64,000 nucleotides of DNA from Ceratopteris richardii (Eukaryota > Streptophyta > Polypodiopsida > Polypodiales > Pteridaceae). Positions 11,716 to 22,350 of the stretch are shown here, one piece after another (positions within the stretch are counted from its first letter, which is position 1; each line of letters begins with the position of its first letter). The notes under the pieces are model-generated. The model searched no databases, was not told the origin of the DNA, and saw nothing but the letters and a program-made list of their open reading frames with translations. Where the stretch lies: positions 69,895,455-69,959,454 of the forward strand of contig CM035435.1 in assembly GCA_020310875.1 (NCBI GenBank). Reading direction: 5' to 3'. Made by a program: the position numbers and the translations under genes.

Positions 11716-13608
11716 ATGAACCTGAGATCCGGAAGAACCCTAGGAAGCCGAAGGAGTGTGATCTCTTCAGTAGGTAATGTAGCCGAACCAAGTAGCCGCT
11801 CACATTATTCTGAAACCTCTAGTGAGTCAGAAGAAGAAATTCCTATGGCTTCAGAGGATATGCAGAACACCATACCAATGATTAGCATGATGTCAATCAT
11901 TGAGGGAGAATATAGGACATCTTTGGAATATGTGAACACCAACCAACATGAGATACCTATTTATTTAGATGGTCTAAACAGATCCGTAGCCAGAGTGAAG
12001 AAAGCTTCCAAAGCTTACATAGTTCCTAGACCAGCAGTCAAGTATGCAGGAGGATTTTATATGGATAAAAGGGATATCCAGTATGTGGTTACAGAACACC
12101 CGGAAAACATTACTGAACTTGGGGAAGAAAACGATGCTCATAACCCTAATGAAGAAGGAAATGAAGAGCTAGTGACTACACCTAGAGGGAGATCTACTAT
12201 TGTTAGGGTTTGGAGAGGAGACCTAATTCCCCAAGATGACTCCATAATGGATGTGTATTTGATCAATGGAATGGAGCCTCTCCTTAGAGCACATTCTTCA
12301 ATATGGGAAGCAACCCCTAATCCTGTCACTATCTATGAGTTGCAAGATCCTGACTTCCCCACCATCATCACATATTTGGATAAGAATCAGAGAAGGTATT
12401 GGCCCCTAACAGAGTCAGAAAGAGCCGAGTTGAAATATCATAATATTCCTATGTTTCTCCCTAGGGACCAAGCCACTACTTCACGAAACCCACTTGGAAC
12501 ATCTCAGAATGACTCATATCAGCAGTCAGGACAAACACAACAAACCCAACAAACACAAATCCCGGTCAGACCACATGTGCAGTTTGCAATGCCTGCTAAT
12601 AACCCTAATTACCGGCCTCAACCACTTGTTGACCCAAGGCATGGAATTCCTGCCCCAGCCAGACCACCTGTACCTAGAGGACAGGGTATCCCCATAGGAA
12701 GACCAATTTTCCCAGTAATGCCTAGACCGCCCGAAGAAGGAAGAAGATTAAGGCCAATTCAAGTTGCCAAATGCATGAGAAACCACTATGATGGCTCTAG
12801 TGAACCTTACAATCATATAGCCGAATTTAAACAAGTAATCAGAGCCGAACAAGTGGAAGATTTCTTGATCCAATATGAGTCCTTTGGTCTTACTTTGACA
12901 GACATTGCGTTAGCATGGTTCCAGCCATTGGACCCTAATCATTTTCAAAACATGGAACAAGTCTATCAAGAAATGATTGGGGAATTCACTAAGTCTGGAA
13001 TTAAAAACAACTCGTCATCATTGATCCATAGCTTTAAGCAAGCTCCTACAGAATCACTGAGATTGGCAGCAAGAAGATTCAAGCAGTATGTGGACAGATG
13101 CCCAGTAGAAGAGAGACCCACCCAGAACAAAATGGTATCATTATTTTTGGAAGGATTATTGAATGGATCATTAAGATCTCTGGTATACGTGAAAAGAGTT
13201 CAAACCTTGCAAGAGTGTATGAAAGAATGTATAGACCTAGAAGACAACCTAGGAGAAGACCTAAAAATACCTCAAGGTAGCTTGAAGAGTGAAGATTCAG
13301 CCAGTAGCACATCGAACCCTAAGAACAATGTTGAGGAAATAGCCGACCTAGTAGCAAAGAAGCTGAACGTCCAAGGACAAAGGAGTTACCCCAATAACCC
13401 AATGAGAGTACCCATGCTTAGAAGATGTATGCATTATGGGGGAGATCATCCTTCTCATTTGTGTACTAGGGGAGCAGTCCCACCACCTGCTTATGCGTAC
13501 AATAGACCGCCTGTCCCAGGACCTCTACAATATTGCAGCATAGAACAAAAATACACAAACCACAGCTCAAAAAATTGCCCTTACAATAAGCAATCGAGAC
13601 CAGTATAG
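11716..13608 (+). pseudogene. gag: Ty3-1 gag (matrix and capsid)
   Basis: The start ATG at 11,716 (M-N-L-R-S) is chosen because Ty3-2 gag starts with the same residues; the frame is open a few codons further upstream without an ATG. Residues about 60-160 match the N-terminal region of Ty3-2 gag. A Gln/Pro-rich linker follows at about 260-345. The capsid-type retrotransposon gag domain spans about 350-500 (F-K-Q-V-I-R-A, W-F-Q-P-L, F-L-E-G-L-L). The first zinc knuckle is damaged: C-x-x-Y replaces C-x-x-C near 13,430. The frame ends at TAG 13,606-13,608, and homology continues in the same frame beyond it, so this is a nonsense mutation. Confidence 0.85.
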
Positions 13609-14040
13609 CCATATGTGAGACCTTATGGATACCCTCAGAGAGAGCAAGGAGGTGAAGCATTGAGATACCCCACTTATCAACAGCAGGCACCTGTACCACG
13701 ACCATATGCTTATCAAGGATACACTCAACCACAACCAGTGTTAGGGCAACAACCGCCCCATCCTCAGAATGTTGTCCCATCAAAAATAGCTCGTCTTGAA
13801 GAAAACCTAGAGAGAGCAATAGTACCAGCCACACCTTTGATTAGTAATGAAGCATATGACTCATCTTATGACTCGGGTCAAGGAGGCTATCCCTCTTATG
13901 AGAGCTCTATGATAGAAAATGGACAAACGTACGAACCATATGCCTATGACTTGGAACCACAAGATACTTCTTATGGATATGAGCAGGATTATGTGCCAAT
14001 GATGTACACAGCTCCGAGAGCAACCATACCACCCTGACCC
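13609..14040 (+). pseudogene. Ty3-1 gag, Tyr/Pro-rich spacer
   Basis: The reading is in the same frame as gag and is bounded by TAG 13,606-13,608 and TGA 14,035-14,037. It is rich in Tyr, Pro, Gln and Ser with no known fold. The matching stretch in Ty3-2 (7,870-7,682 minus) is similarly Tyr-rich, so the composition is conserved in the group. It links the capsid part to the nucleocapsid zinc knuckles. Confidence 0.65.
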
Positions 14041-15627
14041 ATGAACAGACCGCCTGTGCCCAGAGGACCATGCTACAGATGTGGAGGTGATCACTATATC
14101 AGAGAATGTACATTGCCAAACCCACCACCACCACAACTACTCTGGGAAGGCTACTGTAGTGACTGTGGTAAGGAACATCTTTTCAGAGATTGCCCCAAGA
14201 ATCCCAACAAGGTTACCTTCAATGTGCAAATCAATGTGATAGAAGTAATAGAATCATCAGGGAGTGATAAGGAATACATTGTGCCATTGAAGGTGATAAC
14301 AAGAGCAAAAGCTAGAGAGACCCCAGAAAAACCTGAAAAACACAATCAAAGTGACCTAGAGACGAATACGCCTGCACCTCAAATAGTTGAAGATTCGGAA
14401 GAGCCTGAGAAAAGTGTAGTAAGCAAACGAACACAAAGATGGAAGATCCGAAGAGATAGAACAAAGGAAAAGAAACTACAACAAAAGAAGGAAAATGAAA
14501 AGAATGAAAAAACTCAAAAAGAAAAAATGAATCTGGAAGAAGGAAATAAGAATGAAAGGCATAAAAAGGATGAGATAGGATCGGTTTTAGCAGATCCCAT
14601 GCCGAAAGAGTTAGCCATGTGGATTCATGCTTACAAGGCACGAATAAGAGCAGGACCCCCAATTGAACAGCATGAAAGAGAATATCCTAGAGGTGACCTA
14701 GAGAAAGAGAGGTTGGAGATCTGCAAAAAATTAATAGAAGTTGCTCAACAGACTTTAGAAAAACCTGCGTTGCCATTACCCAATACTCGAATTTCCGAAA
14801 GAGAATTCCAAGAGTGTGTCATTGCTAAAGATCGCGAGAAACCCGAAGCAGGTAAGACACATGATGGAAATTATTGTGAGGAAAAAAGGGATGGTTCCAT
14901 TGTTCCCGAAGTAGAAGGAGAATGGCCTAAAGATTTGTGGGCAAGAGTCCAAGAAGACAGATGGAAGAAAGTGGAAGGAATAGAACCACCCTTCGAGGAG
15001 CTAGAAGCACAAGATGGAATAGAGGAATCAATACCTGAGTTGAATTCTGAAGAAATATTACCAAATGATCCAAGTAATGAAGAAAATGATAGTGTAAAGG
15101 TTTTGCAAAATTACACAGGAGAGTACGAATGTAACTCGGAGCTATATTACATTCCCTCAATAAGGAAAAAAGAACTGAATCCATCAGTCCAAACATCAGA
15201 TATCATACAACATCTCAAAAAGGTAAAAATCCCTTGTACCCTGACATTGGAAGAACTATTGAAGATCAAACCACAGTTGAAGGAGAAACTGACCAGTCAT
15301 TTGGAGATTAAGGTGGAAGAAAAGGAGATGGCTGATGAAGTGAACACAGTAAAAGTCCCAGTTGATAAGGTTGGAGATTTTAGTGAGGGAGATGAAGGAA
15401 ACACTTGCCTTCCAATTACCTATAGGGGTTACACTACCAAAGCCATCTTAGATTCCGGAGCTGGTGTAGGAATTGCGACTAGAGAAATCTGGGAGAAATG
15501 GGGAAAACCAGCTTTAAGACCAACGCACATGAAGATACAAATGGCAGACGGACACACAAAAAGACCCTTGGGATTATTGGAACGAGTAGTTTTTATCACT
15601 TGTGGAGTTGAATTCGAGCACACCTAA
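14041..15627 (+). pseudogene. Ty3-1 nucleocapsid, linker and first retropepsin
   Basis: Residues 1-60 carry two zinc knuckles, C-Y-R-C-G-G-D-H-x4-C and C-S-D-C-G-K-E-H-x4-C. A long Lys/Glu-rich linker follows (about 100-440). From about residue 455 comes a retropepsin, I-L-D-S-G-A-G with the catalytic Asp at residue 471 (nt 15,451), then Q-M-A-D-G-H. A TAA at 15,625-15,627 cuts the protease; the same frame continues with the I-L-G box in the next feature. The protease would cleave the Gag-Pol precursor. Confidence 0.85.
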
Positions 15628-16248
15628 GCGATTTGTCAATTTGAAAGGCCTAGCAATTATGAAATGATACTTGGAAGACCTTTCATGAGACAACTAAAGG
15701 TAGTGCAAGATTGGGGAAAAGACGCTGTACACCTACAGCATGAAGGAACCACCACCAGAATAAATCTCCACACATATACGTATCAAGATGTTCCCCCCTT
15801 ACAATGGAATCAAATTCATAAGGAGGAAGACGATCAGTCAATTCATAGCATAGGTTCTAGTGACCAATCTTGGATGAACGAGGACACTCATCTATGGATA
15901 TGCGAAACTGCGAAAAAAGAAGAGGATAGGAGGAAGGGATGGCAGCAAAGGCAAGGAGTAGCTAGGTCTGTACAAGATCCAGCTTACATGCCTCAAGTCT
16001 TTTTGGATGAAGAGTTTGAACCTCACGGTTGGATGGAGATTTTAGCGACCCTCGATGTATGTGTGAACGAAGAAGTAATAACTATGAATGAATGCATTGA
16101 TGAGGAAGGATATGACGTTAGTCTATATGTGGTAGTCCTTCAGGAGGCTGAAGAAGGAGAAGTGATAGAGAAAGAATGGAAGGAGGACTATGAGAGCATT
16201 GAAATGGAGCAAGAACCAATGGAACCAGAGGATGAAAATAAAAAATAG
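15628..16248 (+). pseudogene. Ty3-1 protease end and acidic linker
   Basis: In frame with the previous feature, it opens with Y-E-M-I-L-G-R-P-F-M-R-Q, the C-terminal retropepsin box. A Glu/Asp-rich spacer like that of Ty3-2 follows (W-I-C-E-T-A-K-K-E-E, D-P-A-Y-M-P-Q-V-F). The frame breaks in an A-rich run at about 16,235-16,245; homology continues one frame over (16,248-16,390) and then meets a TGA at 16,389-16,391. Confidence 0.75.
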
Positions 16249-16406
16249 GTGTGACAGCTAACGAAAACAACCAGGAACCTACACAGGAAGAAGAGCTGGA
16301 GTTAGATAAAGAACCAGAAGGTGAAGAAAACAAGCCACAACATCAGTTTGAAGTGCCAGCCCACTTCAAAAAATATGAAGTAGAAGAGTGAAAAATTGCT
16401 ATTCAA

Positions 16407-17247
16407 ATGCCTAAAAGAGAAGCACAGCCAGGAATAGCATATGACAATAAAGAACAGACCAAGAAGATAGTAGTAGCCTTAGAGGAAGGAGAAGAACGAT
16501 GTACTTTCATAGGACAGGATGTCTCAATGGAGGAAGAACAAGAGTTAATACGCCTCATAAGGGAATATCGGGATGTCTTTGCCTGGACCTATAAAGACTT
16601 GAAAGGAGTAGATCCATCTATATGTGCCCATAGAATCCCCATGACATCCGAAGCCAAACCTTCTAAACAAAGACCGTATACACACAATGATGTGTATTCA
16701 GCAAAGATAAAGGAAGAGATAGATAAGTTGTTAGATGCTGAATTCATTTACGAGATCGAACACACGGAATGGGTATCACCTTTGGTGGTTGTACCGAAAA
16801 AGAATGGGAAGTTAAGAGTGTGCATCAATCTGAAGAAAGTAAATGCCGCGACCATAAGGGATAGTTACCCATTACCCATTACGGATCATCTGTTGGAAAG
16901 AGTGGCAGGGAAGGAAGTTTATAGTTTTTTTGGACGGCTTTTCAGGGTATAATCAGGTAGCCATTGCTCCTGAAGACCAACATAAAACAGCTTTTGCAAC
17001 TGAATGGGGAGTATACGCCTTTAGAGTCATGCCTTTTGGTCTAACTAATGCCCCAACCACCTTCCAGAGATTGATGTGCCATGTATTCAAAGAGTTCCTG
17101 AGAAAGAGTAGGGAGGTATACGTGGACGATCTATGTACTTATTCAGCTATACGATCAGAGCACATCCCTGAACTAGAAAAGATCTTTGCCAAATGTCGAC
17201 AATATCGAGTATGCCTCAACCCAGAAAAATGTGTCTTCATGGTTTGA
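16407..17247 (+). pseudogene. Ty3-1 reverse transcriptase
   Basis: It contains W-V-S-P-L-V-V-V-P-K-K-N-G-K, then a frameshift in a run of seven T (16,925-16,931) right at the L-D-G-F-S-G-Y-N-Q box. The second piece carries M-P-F-G-L-T-N-A-P and the catalytic Y-V-D-D (near 17,118). A TGA at 17,245-17,247 replaces the Arg codon found in Ty3-2 (V-R-Q-G-K), and the frame reopens at once. RT copies the element RNA into DNA. Confidence 0.9.
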
Positions 17248-18140
17248 CAAGGAAAAATATTAGGACATATTGTCTCTAAAAATGGAATTTCAATTGATGA
17301 AGACAAAATCAAAGTAATTCTAGATTTACCAAGACCAAAGACTGCTAAAGAAGTTCAAGCATTTATGGGACATTGTGGATACTACCGAAGATTTATACAT
17401 ATGTATGCCATAATTGCTAGACCTCTTTATGCACTATTGTCTCAGTTTAACTGGACCGAGGAATGTGAAAAGGCCTTTAACGAGTTAAAGAGTCGATTGA
17501 GTTCCACACCAATCCTTCGAGTACCTAACTGGAATAAGCCTTTTCACATTCATGTGGATGCTTCCAAGTTTGCCATTGGTTGCATCTTAGCTCAACCTGC
17601 AGATACAGGAAAGCTAGACCACCCTATAGCCTATGCCAGTAGACAATTAAATCAAGCAGAGCGCAATTATACCACAACTGAGAGAGAAGGCCTAGGGATG
17701 GTGTACGCAGTAAAAAAGTTCAGACATTACCTGTTGGCAAACAAATTCAAATTCTTTATTGATCATCAAGCCCTACTGTATTTAGTCAATAAACCTTGCA
17801 ATACAGGAAGACTAGTAAGATGGTTTTTATTGCTAATGGAATTTGATTTTGAGGTAGTAGTCAAGAAAGGAAATACCCACATAAGGGCAGATCACTTATC
17901 GAGAATGAACCATGGAGAACCACCCATAGGAGTACCAAATGATCTGCCAGATACGTACCTTTTTAACCTGGAAGTCTGTCCCCAATGGGCAGAAAAGTTG
18001 ATTCCTATACTCACGCATGGACCTAAAGATGGGATCACACCAAACCGAACCCAAGACCTTTGGAAGACTAAAAACCTTCATATCATTGCAGGAAGTTTGT
18101 ATCACCAAGATTCAAGTGGATTACTAATGAGATGCGTTGA
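17248..18140 (+). pseudogene. Ty3-1 RT connection and RNase H
   Basis: This is the open first part of the 683-codon frame that runs to 19,416. H-C-G-Y-Y-R-R-F starts the connection. RNase H follows with H-I-H-V-D-A-S (first Asp), T-T-E-R-E-G-L-G-M (Glu), F-I-D-H-Q-A-L (second Asp) and I-R-A-D-H-L-S-R (last Asp). All four catalytic acids are present, so this domain alone looks chemically intact. Confidence 0.9.
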
Positions 18141-19416
18141 AGAGGAGGAACAAGAAATGTGGCTTCAGAAAGCACATGTAAATCAATGGAAAACTCATTT
18201 GAATGCAAATGGAACATGGCAAACCCTGAGGAGATTAGGCATATATTGGCCAACCATGCAGAGGGATGCGCATAACTATGTATCAGCCTGCCAAACCTGT
18301 CAAGAACAAAATCCAGAAGAGAACTCTACGTTATGCTACTCCACTGTAGCACCGAGATGGAGCATGCCTCTGGTAAAATTCTTAAAGACCCAAGAATACC
18401 CAGAAGGAGCCACTTCAGCAAGGAAACGTGCACTTGTAGAACAGAGAAAGGATTATGCCATTATAGGAAAACAACTTTTCAAGCGAGGGAGAGATAATCA
18501 ATTACGATTGTGCATTCATGAAGACGAATATCTTGTTGTTTTAGAGATGGCACATACAGGAGCTGCAAGAGGACATTTCTCTGCAGATAAAACAGCAAAA
18601 ATGATCCTCTTTGCTGGAATGTGGTGGCCAACTCTACATCAAGATGCCGTAACATATGTGCAACGATGTGATACTTGTCAACGAACGAAATATCCAATTA
18701 GAAGAGATGAGATGCCACTGAGACCCATGATGAGTGCCAGAGCTTTTACTAAATGGGGAATAGACTTCATAGGACCAATTAGCCCCCCAGCTAAAGGATC
18801 CCACGCCGACTATATAATTGTAGCCACAGACTATCTTACCAAATGGGTGGAAGCCAAAGCAACCAAGAAAAATGACGCAAGAACTACGACCAAGTTTCTC
18901 TTTGAGAACGTTTTCACTAGATTTGGACTACCGATAGAAATTGTGAGTGATAGAGGTACGCACTTTGTGAATGAAGTTATAGAAGCCTTATTGAATGAAT
19001 TCTTGGTAATTCATAAGAAATCAGCTCCTTATCACCCACAAGCCAATGGACAAGCCGAAAGTTCCAATAAAATCTTGTGTACTATTCTCACCAAAATTGT
19101 AAACAATGGTAGATCTGACTGGGATAAGCAATTACATCATGCTTTATGGGCATTTCGAAAAGCCTACAATAGGCGACAGAAAGCCTACTTTGATGCTCAC
19201 ATTAAAGACAAAAATTTGAAGGAAGGAGATTTAGTTTTGGTATATACCTTGAAACAACACGCTAAGAAGTTGCAGAAGAGAGGATATGGCCCATTAATCA
19301 TCAATCGCATATCCACTAGCGGAGCCATCAGCTTAGCAACCCTAGATGGAGAAGTATTACCAAACTATATCAGTGGGTGTCGAGTGAAAAAATATCTAGA
19401 ACCGTTGACTGAATAA
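18141..19416 (+). pseudogene. Ty3-1 integrase with two H2C2 zinc-binding units
   Basis: Two H2C2-type zinc-binding stretches occur in tandem. The first is at about 18,170-18,306 (A-H-V...H then C-Q-T-C), the second at about 18,550-18,681 (A-H-T...G-H-F then C-D-T-C). The catalytic core follows: D-F-I-G-P, S-D-R-G-T-H-F and Q-A-E-S give the D-D-E triad. After A-L-W-A-F-R-K-A-Y-N the reading jumps straight to R-R-Q-K-A-Y-F-D-A-H-I-K; relatives usually carry roughly 100 more residues here, so an in-frame deletion is likely. The end, R-V-K-K-Y-L-E-P, is typical of Athila/Tat integrases. No chromodomain is seen. Confidence 0.88.
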
Positions 19417-19419
19417 ACA

Positions 19420-19557
19420 ATGTCACAATTAATCAAGGGTAAAAATAGACGCATCGAGGAAGAAAGGATACGAGAAGAAGCTAGACAGGAAGCACTAGAA
19501 CGAATTAAGAAACAAAAAGAGTGGATGAGAGAGAGAGAGATGAGAGATATCGACTAG
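19420..19557 (+). CDS. Small Glu/Arg-rich ORF after pol
   Basis: The 45-codon frame starts with ATG four bases after the pol stop. It is almost entirely Arg, Glu, Lys and Ile, a likely helix. It ends in a GA-repeat (19,527-19,545) where the next reading frame, encoding the second retropepsin, takes over. The simplest view is that this is the N-terminus of the second-protease protein, separated by slippage in the GA run. The alternative is programmed or chance overlap. Confidence 0.45.
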   Translation: MSQLIKGKNRRIEEERIREEARQEALERIKKQKEWMREREMRDID

Positions 19558-19970
19558 GAGAAGAACTCATCCCAATGGCTAATTTTAGAGCCACTAAAAA
19601 CCTAGGTCCACAAAGAACACAACCATATTTGAATTTGGGAGCGGGTAAAATGGAGTACCACTTAGTGGATGCTCTCATTGACACAGGAGCCGCCATAAGC
19701 TGTATCAAACTTTCTTTGACTCAGAAACTCAAGGAGGAATTACGTCCATCGATGGCACAATTGATAGGAATAGGAGGAACAATTACTCAATGTATAGGTG
19801 AAATCACCTTACCTCTGCATCTTGGCAAGAACACTATGGAACAGAAGCTATTAGTGTGTCATGATCAGGATTTACTCGCAGATGTAGTGTTAGGTCAAGA
19901 TTGGATATACGAATATGAAGTGACCATTCAATTGGCCTTAGGATACATCTCAGCAAAGATAGGACATTGA
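19521..19970 (+). CDS. Second retropepsin-like protease of Ty3-1, downstream of integrase
   Basis: The frame has a retropepsin layout: V-D-A-L-I-D-T-G-A-A at residues 49-58 (catalytic Asp at nt 19,680), a flap-like L-I-G-I-G-G-T stretch around residue 80, and D-V-V-L-G-Q-D-W near residue 130, the hydrophobic-hydrophobic-Gly box. The only start in frame is GTG, so the protein probably begins in the 45-codon ORF just upstream. The element already has a protease in its normal place (active site at 15,451). A second one after integrase is unusual. It could be a domain gained from another element or from a host aspartyl protease gene. Confidence 0.75.
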   Translation: MDERERDERYRLGEELIPMANFRATKNLGPQRTQPYLNLGAGKMEYHLVDALIDTGAAISCIKLSLTQKLKEELRPSMAQLIGIGGTITQCIGEITLPLHLGKNTMEQKLLVCHDQDLLADVVLGQDWIYEYEVTIQLALGYISAKIGH

Positions 19971-19982
19971 CAGGTATTCAGT

Positions 19983-20880
19983 ATGCTAAGCAAACGACCC
20001 ATCAAAATCGAAGAAATAGATCCGAGAGCTCACTCTCATAAACATGATGATGAATGTATGTTCCCCAGCACTGTGGAAACATCTTCCTCTAGTATTTCCT
20101 GTGAGGAGACACAAAATCCTGCTTGCATCCCATCTTCTAATTTAGCAAGTCACCAGAGTGTCAGTTCACCTGAAAACAGCCCTATTGGAGAACCAAGCGC
20201 AAGAGAGACTAATTCCAAGGATCATCCCAAGTCTATACCTATTAGCCTATATCCCATTCCGTACACCAAACAAGCTTGGATAAGAAAGGATCAAAGGGAT
20301 GCATATCTTCAACAATAGGAACATCTTCGACATCAGAACGACCAATCAAACAAGAAGGCAAATCATTTTGAACACCAAGGTCAACGACGAATTGCTAGGA
20401 TATGGATTCCAAAGAAAGTAGTAGCCGCCCAACCGGATCGAGCGCAAATATGGATTCCAAAATCATGTGCTCCAAAGATGCTAAACTGAAACGATGAACC
20501 ACTGCACAAGGAGAACCAATATGGTCTAAGGGCAAAACAGCCAAAGAAGAATAGCTACAGGAAAGAGAAGGAGTCTGCAGTTGCAACACAAGCCAGTCCG
20601 AGATTCAACAAGCAGATGGAGTAGACGTACAACATGAGAAGCACCACATTCATCAGGCATGTTCGGGATACAATACGTCCCAACACAGTAAAGCAGATTT
20701 GGATGCCGAAAGACAAGACAAGCTGCATGCATCATCCAAATACTTCAATTTGCACACATTTGGAGTTATCAGGACCCAAAGTATGCATGATAGGGCCACA
20801 TTATAAGGCCAAGCATTCGGCACATCTTTCTTCTATTTCAAGATAGTCGAGCAAAGCAGGAGACATCAGAAACCACACAG
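19983..20880 (+). pseudogene. Ty3-1 3' module: Ser/Pro-rich linker with W-x-P-K repeats
   Basis: The open part 19,983-20,318 is rich in Ser, Pro and Glu and ends in a W-I-R-K motif. Beyond its stop, further W-I-P-K or W-M-P-K motifs can be read at about 20,401, 20,449 and 20,698, each after an aromatic or Gln/Ile context and separated by stops. The spacing is irregular. I know of no assigned function; the motif could be a peptide-binding repeat in a flexible linker between the second protease and the coiled coil. Confidence 0.5.
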
Positions 20881-21162
20881 CAAGAATTAAGAGATCAGGT
20901 TGCAAAATATGCAGATTTGCTAAAGCAAGAGCAAGCCCGAGAAGAAGAGTGGGAAAGAAAGTACACCAATGAAACAAATGAACTGAAAATGCAATTACAA
21001 AATGTGAATGCCAAACTGGTACGAAGTTACAGCGAAAACATGGACAATATAGCAGAAATTGGCAATGAATTGCTTGCAGCAAAGGAAGCGCTCAGAGCAG
21101 CCATGCAAGAAAATAAAGAGAAGACTGAACGTATAGCACAATTAGAGATCCAAGTAAAGTAG
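20881..21162 (+). pseudogene. Ty3-1 3' module: coiled coil
   Basis: The reading Q-Q-E-L-R-D-Q-V-A-K-Y then L-L-K-Q-E-Q-A-R-E-E-E runs as a continuous charged heptad pattern for about 90 residues to a TAG at 21,160-21,162. Ty3-3 and Ty3-4 have coiled coils in the same place ahead of the same domain. After the stop the frame goes on with a Pro-rich stretch (21,163-21,270) into the next feature, so a single ancestral ORF is likely. Confidence 0.6.
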
Positions 21163-21270
21163 AAAACACCAATCGGGACACCAGTAGAGCCAGCGAAGGA
21201 AAATCCTACTGACGAGGTAGAGGTACGTCCTCTATCTCCCCCGATTTGTAATTCTCCAATACATGAGTAG

Positions 21271-22350
21271 ATGGCGGATATACATGATGATCATCCAATG
21301 CCATACATTGCAGAAATAATGCAGAAGGAGCGGGCACTAGTGGTGTCCCGATTGACAAAAAATTTTGAAAATGAAGTAATCAAAGTAATGAAAGAAGCAA
21401 AGATCAAGGGTAAAGACTTGGAACAGATCATGAAGCCTTCCAACATTCCGTACGGATTATTGAAAGAGAAAACAAGACAATATATAAAGAAGATTACAAA
21501 GAAAAGTCAAGATGAGCAGCTAAACTTCAAACATGACGCGTTCAATTACACTCAGGAAGAGTTCAAAGCTGCACAACCGGTTTGGAGAAGGAAGTTTTTG
21601 GAGAAACATCCTACACTACGGGTGCATTGGCAAGCAGCGCCGTATTTCCTACAGGTAAACCCTTCATTTTGTCCTATACCACGCCGAAGAGAAACCAGGG
21701 AATTTTTAGAAATGCAAAAGAACGGTGCTATAAATAAACAGTGGCTAAATTACCCTTTGCTTCCAAGTTCTCCACATAATTATCTACCTACAAAAGAGTA
21801 TATGGTCAAGACCATCGAATTTTGGCTGCAGAATTATGATAAAATACTCAGTATGATACTTACGGTATTGAAGGTTTTCAAACATGCGGCCTACACATTT
21901 TTGAATTTCATTGGTATTAATCAGGGCACAGAGATCCTCATTTTTTATCTGTCTGTTATGCCTAGCCGACCAACCATAATGGCCTATTATTCTAGGTTGA
22001 TGTTCTTGCCCAGTACATATATGCAAACATTCGAAGAAGCATTCTTTACAGGATTTTTTGAAATTGATTCAGAAGTCTTTTTAAAGATGTCCTCCAACCT
22101 GAATGCCAGATTAGTGGCATACGAACTGAGCTTCTTTGCGGACCATAGACAGCCACCCAATGACGGTGTAAAGGCAGAACAGTGGAAACAGCTAATGATA
22201 CGTGAAGCCAATCTGCTTAATGACAAAGAGCAAAAAGTATATAGAACATACGCCCGTCGATTGTCCAAGCCTGTCGAGGACGACAGAGTCCAGGAGGGGG
22301 GCAGTGTTGAAGGAGAATCAAGAAAGAAGAAGAAAAGAAGAAGACAATGA
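21271..22350 (+). CDS. Ty3-1 3' module: conserved domain of unknown function
   Basis: The open frame is 359 codons. Residues about 90-290 align with the domains of Ty3-3 and Ty3-4. Shared landmarks are P-V-W-x-x-x-F-L-E-x-x-P near residue 110, N-P-x-x-x-P-I-P-R, W-L-N-Y-P, E-F-W-L and Y-x-Q-T-F-E-x-x-F-x-x-x-F-x-E at about 250. A moderately hydrophobic stretch near 210-235 is too polar to call a membrane segment. There is no signal peptide, and the C-terminus is a Lys/Arg-rich tail. It occupies the env position but does not look like an envelope glycoprotein. It is the least damaged long frame of the element. I do not recognise the family. Confidence 0.65.
   Translation: MADIHDDHPMPYIAEIMQKERALVVSRLTKNFENEVIKVMKEAKIKGKDLEQIMKPSNIPYGLLKEKTRQYIKKITKKSQDEQLNFKHDAFNYTQEEFKAAQPVWRRKFLEKHPTLRVHWQAAPYFLQVNPSFCPIPRRRETREFLEMQKNGAINKQWLNYPLLPSSPHNYLPTKEYMVKTIEFWLQNYDKILSMILTVLKVFKHAAYTFLNFIGINQGTEILIFYLSVMPSRPTIMAYYSRLMFLPSTYMQTFEEAFFTGFFEIDSEVFLKMSSNLNARLVAYELSFFADHRQPPNDGVKAEQWKQLMIREANLLNDKEQKVYRTYARRLSKPVEDDRVQEGGSVEGESRKKKKRRRQ

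Noticed and set aside
21271..22350. Retroviral envelope gene
   Set aside because: No signal peptide, no clear membrane anchor and no cleavage site; only the position is env-like.
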